Positions 1 through 6,661 of a stretch of 25,471 bases of DNA are shown here, one piece after another. Origin of the DNA: Pseudomonadota bacterium (lineage in GTDB: Bacteria > Pseudomonadota > Gammaproteobacteria > Steroidobacterales > Steroidobacteraceae). A program made the position numbers and the translations under genes. The notes under the pieces are model-generated. The model searched no databases, was not told the origin of the DNA, and saw only the letters and a program-made list of their open reading frames with translations. The stretch lies in NCBI GenBank assembly GCA_023433465.1, contig JAEZCR010000253.1, positions 1 through 25,471 of the forward strand. Reading direction: 5' to 3'. How positions within the stretch are numbered: position 1 is the first letter of the stretch; each line of letters opens with the position of its first letter.

Positions 1-1261
1 CGAGCAGTTCTGGCGCACGTTCGGCGATCCGGCGCTCGATGAGCTCGTCGCCGAAGCCCGCGCCGCCAACCACGACGTGCGCATCGCGCTCACCCGCGTG
101 AACGAAGCGCGCGCGCTGCGCCGCGACTCGGCCTTCGACCTCGCCCCCAGCATCGAAGCCACCGGCGGTTATACGAAGACCCGCAACTCGCGACTTTTAC
201 CGGGTGCGGTGCCAGGCACCGTACCCCGGCAAAACGAGTACTACGACGCGGGGTTCGATGCGTTCTGGGAGCTGGACTTCTTTGGCGGCGTGCGGCGCGG
301 ACTGGAAGCGAGCGACGCGGATCTCGGCGCCATCGAGGCCGCGCGACGCGACGTGCTCGTCACCGTCACGGCCGAAGTCACGCGCACCTACTTCGAGCTG
401 CGCGGATTCCAGCAGCAGCTCGACGTCGCGCGGCGCAACGTGGTGAACCAGAAGGCGACGCTCGATCTCGCGCAGGCGCGGCTCGATGCCGGCGGTGGCA
501 CGGAGTTCGATACGGCGCGCGCGCAGGCGCAGCTCTCCGGAACGCTCGGCACCATCGGTCCACTCGAAGCCGCGGTGGCGCGCGCGATCCATCGCCTCTC
601 CGTGCTCGTCGGGCGTGAGCCCGGCGCGCTGCGCGCGCAGCTCGCGCCCGCTCAGGATCTACCGCCGTTGCCCGGCATCGTGCCGGTGGGTGATCCGGCG
701 GGACTACTGCGCCGCCGGCCCGACATCCGCATCGCCGAGCGCGAGCTCGCGGGCGCCACGGCGCGCGTCGGCGTCGCGGTCGCGGACCTGTTCCCGCGCG
801 TGACCTTCACGGGCAGCGCGGGCTACATCGCCGGTTCGTCCAGCGCCCTCGGCGACCGTGGCTCGGACGCCTACACGCTCGCCCCCGGCATCTCCTGGGC
901 CATCTTCGATCTCGGCCACGTGCAGGCGCGCATCGGCGCCGCGAAGGCCCGCAACGAAGGCGCCCTGCTGCGGTACGAACACACCGTCCTGCAGGCGCTC
1001 GAGGAAACCGAGAATTCCCTGGTCACCCACGCCCGCGCCCGGGACCGGCTCATCCACGACGAGGAGGCCGTGAAGGCCAGCAATACCGCCGCCGATCTCG
1101 CCCGCGTACGTTATGAAAACGGCGCCAGCGACTTCCTGCAGGTCCTGGACGCGGAGCGCACCCTGCTGGAAACCGAGGACCGCCTCGCCCGCAGCCGCAC
1201 CGAGGCCGCCACCAGCCTGATTGCGGTCTACAAATCGCTGGGCGGGGGCTGGGCACTGTAA
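1..1261 (+). CDS. RND efflux outer-membrane factor, NodT family (5' partial)
   Basis: The reading frame is open from base 2 to the TAA at 1259-1261, so the gene begins upstream of the window. The GTG at 77 is only an internal codon. The first visible residues contain W-R-T-F-G-D-P-x-L-x-x-L, the usual start of the mature part of outer-membrane efflux proteins; the lipoprotein signal and acylated Cys expected in this family lie outside. Other family marks are F-W-E-L-D-F-F-G-G, the R-R-P-D-I-R-I-A-E-R-E-L stretch near the middle, and a C-terminal D-F-L-Q-V-L-D-A-E-R-T-L-L. These are the two OEP repeats that form the TolC-like trimeric channel taking substrate from an inner-membrane pump and periplasmic adaptor, presumably encoded upstream. 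The segment between G-G-Y-T and F-W-E-L-D is encoded by a long hairpin (195-234). The histidine kinase starts 10 bases after the stop. Confidence 0.93.
   Translation, partial: EQFWRTFGDPALDELVAEARAANHDVRIALTRVNEARALRRDSAFDLAPSIEATGGYTKTRNSRLLPGAVPGTVPRQNEYYDAGFDAFWELDFFGGVRRGLEASDADLGAIEAARRDVLVTVTAEVTRTYFELRGFQQQLDVARRNVVNQKATLDLAQARLDAGGGTEFDTARAQAQLSGTLGTIGPLEAAVARAIHRLSVLVGREPGALRAQLAPAQDLPPLPGIVPVGDPAGLLRRRPDIRIAERELAGATARVGVAVADLFPRVTFTGSAGYIAGSSSALGDRGSDAYTLAPGISWAIFDLGHVQARIGAAKARNEGALLRYEHTVLQALEETENSLVTHARARDRLIHDEEAVKASNTAADLARVRYENGASDFLQVLDAERTLLETEDRLARSRTEAATSLIAVYKSLGGGWAL
195..234. repeat. REP-like imperfect hairpin inside the efflux gene
   Basis: The core is the palindrome GGTGCCAGGCACC (208-220), extended on both sides. 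Bases 195-198 pair with 231-234, 200-204 with 225-229, and 205-212 with 216-223. There is one mismatch (199/230), one bulge (224), one G-T pair and a 3-base loop (213-215). It lies within codons of a variable loop of the outer-membrane protein and keeps the frame. A shorter copy of the core occurs at 3723-3733. That this is a dispersed repeat family is inference. Confidence 0.5.
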
Positions 1262-1271
1262 AGTAAGGGCC

Positions 1272-3074
1272 ATGAGCACCGACGCCGTATCAATGGAAGG
1301 ACTGAGCCTCGAAGCGCGGGCCGCCCTCGAGGGCATGCCCTCCTTCATCCTGCCGCCGCTCGAATCCCGCGAACGGCTGCTGTCCGCCGCCGCGCGCGCC
1401 AGCCGCCTGCTGCTCGAATCTCCTGACGCGATGGAAGCCATGCCCGAAGTGCTGCGCATGCTGGGTGAAGCGGCCGACGTCGACCGCACCGCGCTCGCGC
1501 TCGCCGTGATCGACGCCGCCGGCGAACGCTGGCTCGTGATCAAGCACGAATGGATCGCCGAAGAGCTGCGCGGCATGTGCAACGGCGACTGCAACGACGA
1601 CCAGTATTCGGACGTGCACTGCTCGATGCTGCAGGCCGGCAAGAGCATCGTGTACTGCAAGGAAACGATGCCCGAGCAGGAAGCCGAGAGCATCACGAGC
1701 GATCTCGCCAAGAGCTCCGCCATCGTGCCGATCCTCGTCGACGGCGAATACGTCGGCGTCATCGGCTTCGACGACTGGCGCCGCGCGCGCAAGTTCGACT
1801 CGTCCGTGGTCTCCGCGCTCGAGATCGCGGCCGGCCTCGTGGGCGCCGCGCTGCACCGCGAGCGGCTGGTCGAGACCATGCGCCGCGAGCGCGAGCTCGC
1901 CGCCGAGGAGCGCGTCCAGCAGCTCCATCGCGCGAACGCCACGCTGCGCGCGAACCTGCTGCGTCTCTCGCGCGAGAGCGATACCGCGGATTTCATCGCG
2001 AGCACGTTGATCGACGCCACGCGCCAGCTCGATGCCGCCGCGGCATACGCGATCGGCTTCGACACCGCCAACGACTGCTGGAAGGTCTTCATGTTCGTCG
2101 AGGACGGACGCGTGACCTCCCCGCCCTTCCAGGAAACGGCGACCGAGGCACAGACGCACGTCAGCGAAATCCTCAAGCAGTTCCGCGAGCCCATTTTCTA
2201 TCCACTCGAGCCGCTCGACCGGCTCACGTGGCCGGGCGTGGCCGACTGGCATGCGCGCGAAAGTCACAAGAGCGTCTATCTGCTGCCGCTGGTGTTCGGC
2301 GAGAACAGCATGGGCTTCATCGGCCTCGTGTTCCGCCAGAACGAGGCGCTGACCGCAGAGCGCACCGAGATCGCGATGGCGTTCGCGCACCAGGCGACGC
2401 TGTCCATCGGCATCAAGAAACTCAGCATGGCCGCGAAGACCGCGGCGGTGCTGGCCGAGCGCAACCGCATGGGCCAGGAAATCCACGACGGCCTCGCGCA
2501 GGGTTTCACCGGCATCCTCATGCAGCTCGGCGCGGCGGAGGAAGCCATGCACGAATGCGCGCGCAACTCGCCGCTGCCGTCCATCCTCACGCGCATCCGG
2601 GATCTCGCGAAGGAAGGCCTGGCCGAGGCGCGCCGCTCCGTGCAGGCGCTGCGGCCCGATCAGACACGCCGCCTCGGACTCGAGTTCGCGCTGCGGCAGC
2701 TCGCCGAGCGCTCGTGCGTGCAGGGCCGCGTCGTGTGCACGTTCGAAGGCGGCATGCAGGGCGACGGGCTCGCGCCGGAGCATCAACACGAATTGCTCCG
2801 CATTGCGCAGGAAGCCGTCAGCAATGCACTTCGCCATGCGCAGCCCTCGCACGTCATCATCATGCTCAATGAAGACACCGCGTCCTGGTCGCTCGCCGTG
2901 CGCGACGACGGCCGGGGCATGACGCTGATGCCCGAGCTCTATGCGAGTCAGGGTTACGGGCTCGCGAACATGCGCGAGCGCGCGGGGGCGATCGGCGGCA
3001 AATTCGAGATCACGAGCAAACCCGGCGTCGGCACGCAGGTCGAAGTCCGCCTTCCCCGCCGGGTGGCCGCATGA
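1272..3074 (+). CDS. GAF-GAF sensor histidine kinase (HisKA_3 / NarL-partner type)
   Basis: Product of 600 residues. I chose the ATG at 1272, preceded by a TAAGG-like ribosome site, over an upstream ATG at 1221 that lies inside the efflux gene. GAF1 spans about residues 45-195 and has the V-P-I-L-V-D-G-E-Y-V-G-V-I-G-F-D-D signature; GAF2 spans about 225-390. The HisKA_3 dimerisation helix follows, with the phospho-acceptor in E-I-H-D-G-L-A-Q-G (His405), then an HATPase domain with N-box Asn518 and D-D-G-R-G-M at 545-550. No membrane segment is visible, so it is probably cytoplasmic. GAF1 carries four Cys (103, 107, 117, 129) within 27 residues, which might make it a redox or metal sensor; this is inference. 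The stop overlaps the regulator start (ATGA), so the two form a cognate pair. Its ligand is unknown. Confidence 0.92.
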   Translation: MSTDAVSMEGLSLEARAALEGMPSFILPPLESRERLLSAAARASRLLLESPDAMEAMPEVLRMLGEAADVDRTALALAVIDAAGERWLVIKHEWIAEELRGMCNGDCNDDQYSDVHCSMLQAGKSIVYCKETMPEQEAESITSDLAKSSAIVPILVDGEYVGVIGFDDWRRARKFDSSVVSALEIAAGLVGAALHRERLVETMRRERELAAEERVQQLHRANATLRANLLRLSRESDTADFIASTLIDATRQLDAAAAYAIGFDTANDCWKVFMFVEDGRVTSPPFQETATEAQTHVSEILKQFREPIFYPLEPLDRLTWPGVADWHARESHKSVYLLPLVFGENSMGFIGLVFRQNEALTAERTEIAMAFAHQATLSIGIKKLSMAAKTAAVLAERNRMGQEIHDGLAQGFTGILMQLGAAEEAMHECARNSPLPSILTRIRDLAKEGLAEARRSVQALRPDQTRRLGLEFALRQLAERSCVQGRVVCTFEGGMQGDGLAPEHQHELLRIAQEAVSNALRHAQPSHVIIMLNEDTASWSLAVRDDGRGMTLMPELYASQGYGLANMRERAGAIGGKFEITSKPGVGTQVEVRLPRRVAA

Positions 3075-3718
3075 GCGTGGCGGGAGCGAAAGTGGCCGCG
3101 CGCAAGATTCGCGTGATCCTCGCCGACGACCATCCTGTCGTCCGCGACGGCCTGGCCGCCATCGTCAATCAGCAGGCCGACATGCAGGTGGTGGCCGAGG
3201 CCGGCGACGGCGCCGAGGCGCTGGCGTTGTACGAACAACACAAACCCGACGTCATGGTGCTCGACCTGCGCATGCCGAAGATGGACGGCGCCGCGGTGGT
3301 CGCGAAGGTGCTGGAAAAGTATCCGAAGGCCTGCCTCCTCATCATGACCACCTACGACGGCGACGAGGACATCTTCCGTTCGCTGAGCCAGGGCGCGAAG
3401 GGTTACCTGCTCAAGGATGCGCCGCGCCAGGAGATCCTCTCCGCGATCCGCGCGGTCGCCGAGGACCGGCCTTACACCTCCTCGAGCGTCGCGGCGAAAG
3501 CGCTGCAGCGCATGGCAAAGCCCAGCCTCACGACCCGCGAGCTCACGGTGTTGCAGCTGGTGGCCGAAGGCCGCAGCAACAAGGACATAGCCCGTCGCCT
3601 CGAGATCACCGAAGGCACCGCGAAGACACACGTCAAGGCGATCCTCGGCAAGCTCGACGCGATCAGCCGCACCGAAGCCGTCGCTGTCGCCCACAAACGC
3701 GGCCTGATACATCTTTAA
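3071..3718 (+). CDS. NarL/FixJ-family response regulator
   Basis: Product of 215 residues. The N-terminal receiver domain (about 12-130) has the acidic pair in V-I-L-A-D-D-H-P, the phospho-acceptor Asp65 in V-M-V-L-D-L-R-M-P and the conserved Lys115 in Y-L-L-K-D-A. The C-terminal LuxR helix-turn-helix (about 150-210) has L-T-T-R-E-L-T-V-L-Q-L-V-A-E-G and G-T-A-K-T-H-V-K-A-I-L-G-K-L. It is a DNA-binding transcription factor presumably phosphorylated by the kinase encoded just upstream, whose stop codon overlaps its ATG by four bases. Because an efflux gene precedes the kinase by 10 bases, the pair may control that efflux system; the targets cannot be read from the sequence. The length is normal for the family. 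Confidence 0.95.
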   Translation: MSVAGAKVAARKIRVILADDHPVVRDGLAAIVNQQADMQVVAEAGDGAEALALYEQHKPDVMVLDLRMPKMDGAAVVAKVLEKYPKACLLIMTTYDGDEDIFRSLSQGAKGYLLKDAPRQEILSAIRAVAEDRPYTSSSVAAKALQRMAKPSLTTRELTVLQLVAEGRSNKDIARRLEITEGTAKTHVKAILGKLDAISRTEAVAVAHKRGLIHL

Positions 3719-3929
3719 GAGGGTGCCTGGCACGGAAAAGCCGGGAGAAGGCGTGGGAATTGCACGTGTCAGAATGCGATGACCGTACACGCCAAGATTC
3801 GCGACTTCGCTCGCAGCGCGGTTTCATGAACACTGGAGCCGTAGATTCACGAACGCAGTCGAAAGACAGCACGAACGAATCTACACGTGGACACAGGGCC
3901 ATTTTATGGATGTGCACTGATCCACAACG
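3719..3929 (+). other. Intergenic spacer / possible structured 3' UTR or small RNA
   Basis: The spacer between the regulator stop and the terminator is more A-rich than the genes around it. It holds the palindrome GTGCCTGGCAC at 3723-3733, an 8-base inverted repeat GTAGATTC/GAATCTAC (3841-3848 with 3877-3884) and a small hairpin TGGAT-loop-ATCCA around 3907-3924. A short frame from ATG 3826 runs on through the terminator and into the antisense of the next gene, so it is not a convincing gene. The region may be a long 3' UTR of the two-component operon or carry an independent small RNA ending at the terminator. I see no strong promoter. Confidence 0.35.
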
Positions 3930-3961
3930 GAGGCCGCGTTTTCACGCGGCCTCTTTTATTT
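3930..3961 (+). terminator. Rho-independent terminator after the two-component operon
   Basis: A perfect 10-base stem (3930-3939 GAGGCCGCGT pairing with 3944-3953 ACGCGGCCTC) with a 4-base TTTC loop is followed by TTTTATTT (3954-3961). The T-run lies only on the plus-strand side, so it ends plus-strand transcription coming from the kinase/regulator genes or from a small RNA in the spacer. The convergent GST gene stops 14 bases further on. Confidence 0.88.
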
Positions 3962-3974
3962 CAGGGTCGCTGAA

Positions 3975-4619
3975 TCAGTCGCGATCGGGCGCGCCGAGCG
4001 GGAAATACTTGCGGAACGGCCGTGCCTCATCCACCGCGCGCGCGACCGACGGATGCGCCAGCAACCGCGCGCGGTAGTTCTTGAGGAATCCGAGCGATGG
4101 CGGAATCGGATGCGCCCAGTCGGCATAGAACAGCGACGGCGCCGCCGCGCAATCCGCCAGGGAGAAAGCTCCCGCCGTGCCCCACGTGCGGCCCGCGAGC
4201 CGCCCGTCGAGCCACGAGTAGATAGTGTCGAGCATGCCGCGCGCTTCCCGCACTCCGAAGGCATCGCGCTCCGTCTCCGGGCGCCGCGCGTCCAGCACGA
4301 TCTTCTGCATCGGGTTCATCACGTAGTTGTCGAAGATGCGATCGAGCATGCGCGCCTCGATGCCGGCGTCGCCATCGGGTATCAGCTTCACCCGGCCCGG
4401 ATGGTGCATCTGCAGGTATTCGATAATCGTGGTGGTCTCCACGATCGTGCGGCCCTCATCCACGAGAACCGGAAATTTCCGCATCGGCCACAACGCGGCG
4501 AACTCGGCCTGCGCGACCGGATCCTCCAGCATGCGGTACTCGAACGGCGTGCCGTTCTCATAGAGCGAGATGAGAACCTTCTGCGAATACGAAGAGAATG
4601 GATGGGAGTAGAGCTTCAA
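3975..4619 (-). CDS. Glutathione S-transferase family protein
   Basis: Product of 214 residues. The N-terminal thioredoxin-like GST domain begins L-K-L-Y-S-H-P-F-S-S-Y-S-Q-K-V, with Ser residues at the glutathione-activating site. It goes on through the F-P-V-L-V-D-E-G cis-Pro segment and the I-V-E-T-T-T-I-I-E-Y-L glutathione-binding turn to an all-alpha C-terminal domain with A-F-S-L-A-D-C near residue 155. I chose the TTG at 4619-4617 because it gives the family N-terminus and overlaps the upstream stop as TTGA. A longer frame reaching 4700 would overlap the NTPase gene and add unrelated residues. It probably conjugates or reduces an unknown substrate with glutathione in the cytoplasm. It is the last gene of a small operon with the NTPase and the DUF2200 gene. 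Confidence 0.88.
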   Translation of the reverse strand: MKLYSHPFSSYSQKVLISLYENGTPFEYRMLEDPVAQAEFAALWPMRKFPVLVDEGRTIVETTTIIEYLQMHHPGRVKLIPDGDAGIEARMLDRIFDNYVMNPMQKIVLDARRPETERDAFGVREARGMLDTIYSWLDGRLAGRTWGTAGAFSLADCAAAPSLFYADWAHPIPPSLGFLKNYRARLLAHPSVARAVDEARPFRKYFPLGAPDRD

Positions 4620-4957
4620 GCGTAGCGTCCTGTATTGCGGGCCTCGAGCTCGACCTGCGCCGTCAATTCTTCCTTCGGCCCGGAGTATGCGTCGAAGCAC
4701 GCGCGATGTCCTGCGAGCGACATGTCCCCCTCACGCACGTAGTACTCGCGCACCCAGGACAGCAGGAATTCCAGCCGCTCGTCCTGCTCCTGTTTCGAAG
4801 CGTATTTGGGAGGCTCCCAGGGCCGCGCGCGGCAATTCGCGAGGCACTGCTCCTCGCCTGGATTCATGAACAGCAGCAGCGCGCCCGCGCGATCCGCGTG
4901 CCAGCGCGCGAGCGTGGACTTGCCGGAACCGGAGTTGCCGAGGATGGCGATTCGCAT
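4616..4957 (-). CDS. Small P-loop NTPase (adenylate/shikimate-kinase-like), apparently internally shortened
   Basis: Product of 113 residues starting M-R-I-A-I-L-G-N-S-G-S-G-K-S-T, a clear Walker A at residues 7-15. The C-terminal half, with C-R-A-R-P-W-E-P-P-K-Y-A-S-K and D-M-S-L-A-G-H-R, matches what I remember of a family of about 165-170 residues annotated as shikimate- or adenylate-kinase-like. In those proteins some 45-50 residues, including an L-D-x-D-x-x-x-W-E-P-type substrate segment, lie between the P-loop helix and the L-L-F-L-x-P-G-E strand. Here the P-loop helix runs directly into A-L-L-L-F-M-N-P-G-E. The frame is intact, so this may be an in-frame deletion, possibly inactivating. 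The substrate is unknown. The start ATG is at 4957, 15 bases after the DUF2200 stop, and the end overlaps the GST start as TTGA. Confidence 0.72.
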   Translation of the reverse strand: MRIAILGNSGSGKSTLARWHADRAGALLLFMNPGEEQCLANCRARPWEPPKYASKQEQDERLEFLLSWVREYYVREGDMSLAGHRACFDAYSGPKEELTAQVELEARNTGRYA

Positions 4958-4972
4958 CCTGAGAAGCAGTCG

Positions 4973-5335
4973 TCAGCTCGCGTCCGCGGCCCGCAGGATC
5001 TTCTCCATCGCCTTGCCCTTCGCGAGTTCGTCGATGAGCTTGTCGAGGTAACGGATCTTCTTCATCAGCGGATCCTTGATCTCCTCCACGCGAATGCCGC
5101 ACACCACGCCCTTGATGAGCGCGCTGTTCGGGTGGATCTTGGGCGCCTTGCTGAAGAAGGTTTCGATGTCGGCACCCTTCTTGATCTGCTGCTGCAGTCC
5201 CGCCTGCGTATAACCCGTCAGCCAGCAGATGACCTGGTCGACTTCCTTCTTCGTCCGCTGCTTGCGCTCCGCCTTCTGGACGTACAACGGGTAGACCTTC
5301 GCAAACGGCATTGCGTATATGCGATGTGCTGGCAT
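4973..5335 (-). CDS. DUF2200 family protein
   Basis: Product of 120 residues, recognised as a DUF2200-type protein by its opening H-R-I-Y-A-M-P-F-A-K-V-Y-P-L-Y-V-Q-K-A-E, the middle W-L-T-G-Y, and the later P-x-x-x-L-I-K-G-V-V-C-G-I-R-V-E-E-I-K-D-P-L-M-K segment ending in a K-R-rich helix. The function of the family is not known to me; it is a small soluble protein with no signal peptide or membrane segment. The ATG at 5335 is the first codon of a small minus-strand operon (DUF2200, NTPase, GST) that diverges from the sugar isomerase gene across 67 bases. The length is normal for the family. Confidence 0.88.
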   Translation of the reverse strand: MPAHRIYAMPFAKVYPLYVQKAERKQRTKKEVDQVICWLTGYTQAGLQQQIKKGADIETFFSKAPKIHPNSALIKGVVCGIRVEEIKDPLMKKIRYLDKLIDELAKGKAMEKILRAADAS

Positions 5336-5402
5336 GAGGCTAATATGCTAGAAACCTTCGCGATTTTCGACCTTCCCGATTCCGTCATACGAGCATGGAA
5401 CC

Positions 5403-6644
5403 ATGACCATCAAGAATTTTGCTCCCCGCCCGATGAAACTCAGCGTGTTGACCGCCGCCCTCCAGGAACTGACGCCGCGCGAGAAGCGCGACCCGGATCC
5501 GGACCTCGCGATCGAGGAATGGCTGGAATTCGCGCGCGAGATCGGCTCGCCCAACATCCAGCTCTCCGCCGCCTTGCATCCCACGCTGAGCGACGTCCCC
5601 GCCGAGGCGATGCTCGACCCGGTCGCGAACACACTCGACCTGCGCGCGCCGTTCGACAAGAACCGCGCCGCGCGCGTGCTCAAGGCGATGAAGGCGACGG
5701 GTGTCGGTCTTTCGGATCTCGCCTACTTCGACAACATGCTCGTCGACGATCCCACCGCGCGCAAAGCCAAGTTCGACTTCATGCTGCGCGTGTTCGATGC
5801 CGCGGCGCTGGTAGGCGCCACCGCCGTGTGCGGTTTCGTCGGGCGCTACATCAAGCTCGAGATGGACGAGAACCTCGTGATGTTCGAGCAGGAATTCATC
5901 CCGCTGCTGAAAGAGGCGAAGGCGCGCGGGCTCTCCTATCGCGTCGAGCAATGCCCGATGCCGGGCTGGAACGTGCTGGATCGCTGGCACAACAACATCG
6001 CATATGCGCCGGGTCCCTGGATCGCGCTGCATCGCATCTGCGAGAAACACGGCGTCGGCGACCAGTTCCGCATTCATTACGATCCGTCGCACGCGATCCT
6101 CATGGGCCAGGACACCCGCTCGATCTTCCAGTACCTGAAGGATGAGGGTTACCCTTTCCTCATCGGCGGCTTCCACGTGAAGGGCCAGGTGGTCGACTCG
6201 AAAGGCGTGTCTGCCTGGGGCTACGGCGGCCAGACGATGAACCGTGGCGACTGGATCAACGGCAAGCCGTCGCCGAAACCCGCCGACGCGGTGAACGCGT
6301 GGAAGAAGCAGGTGGCGCTCGCGGAGCACGAGCTGCCGGGCACCGCGAAGCACGATCCCCTCGCCTATCTGCAGAATCGCAGCGTCGACTGGCTGGACCA
6401 TCAGCTCGCGGCGCGCGAGCTGCTGTCGATCGATCCGGCGGACACCTATCTGGTCGTCGAGCACGAATATCCGCCGGCGCGCATCCAGGACAAGGCGCGG
6501 CTCGCGCCGATCCTGAAAGGCTCACTCGCGTTCGTGAAGGCCATCGACGAGGCCGCGGCCGCGATGTACTCGCTGCAGCACGAGGTGATGGCCGCGCAGG
6601 GGATTCCGATCCAGGGCGTGGGCCGCCAGGCGTATCGTTCGTAA
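5403..6644 (+). CDS. Sugar phosphate isomerase/epimerase-like TIM-barrel protein
   Basis: Product of 413 residues of the xylose-isomerase-like TIM-barrel (AP endonuclease family 2) superfamily. The likely divalent-metal ligands sit at strand ends: Glu182 (Y-R-V-E-Q-C), Asp227 with His225/His230 (H-Y-D-P-S-H), His258 (G-G-F-H-V-K-G) and Glu353/Glu355 (V-V-E-H-E-Y). Such enzymes isomerise or epimerise sugars or inositol derivatives; the substrate here cannot be told. There is no signal peptide, so it is cytoplasmic. The ATG at 5403 is used, but ATG 5433 (M-K-L-S-V-L-T-A) is a plausible alternative because family members often start that way. It stands alone on the plus strand and converges on epsL, with 17 bases between the stops and no visible terminator. 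A role in supplying sugars to the EPS operon is possible but unsupported. Confidence 0.82.
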   Translation: MTIKNFAPRPMKLSVLTAALQELTPREKRDPDPDLAIEEWLEFAREIGSPNIQLSAALHPTLSDVPAEAMLDPVANTLDLRAPFDKNRAARVLKAMKATGVGLSDLAYFDNMLVDDPTARKAKFDFMLRVFDAAALVGATAVCGFVGRYIKLEMDENLVMFEQEFIPLLKEAKARGLSYRVEQCPMPGWNVLDRWHNNIAYAPGPWIALHRICEKHGVGDQFRIHYDPSHAILMGQDTRSIFQYLKDEGYPFLIGGFHVKGQVVDSKGVSAWGYGGQTMNRGDWINGKPSPKPADAVNAWKKQVALAEHELPGTAKHDPLAYLQNRSVDWLDHQLAARELLSIDPADTYLVVEHEYPPARIQDKARLAPILKGSLAFVKAIDEAAAAMYSLQHEVMAAQGIPIQGVGRQAYRS

Positions 6645-6661
6645 GGGTTGCTGTCCGCGGC

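Noticed and set aside
704..2194. Minus-strand frame of 496 codons across the efflux and kinase genes
   Set aside because: It covers two real plus-strand genes and reads as low-complexity Ser/Arg-rich sequence without recognisable motifs.
1290..2852. Long minus-strand open frame of 520 codons opposite the histidine kinase
   Set aside because: It is an antisense shadow of a well-supported kinase gene in GC-rich DNA; the translation has no domain and an odd His/Arg/Ala composition.
2941..4077. Plus-strand frame of 378 codons through the regulator, spacer and GST gene
   Set aside because: It runs out of frame through a clear response regulator, across the terminator and into antisense GST sequence; composition is Arg-rich.
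5336..5402. Possible promoter with TAATAT at 5341-5346 in the divergent spacer
   Set aside because: No -35-like hexamer lies at proper spacing on either strand, so only the general statement that divergent promoters should lie here is justified.
6645..6661. Possible bidirectional terminator between the sugar isomerase and epsL
   Set aside because: The 17-base gap holds no stem or T-run; any terminator for the EPS operon would have to lie elsewhere or be Rho-dependent.
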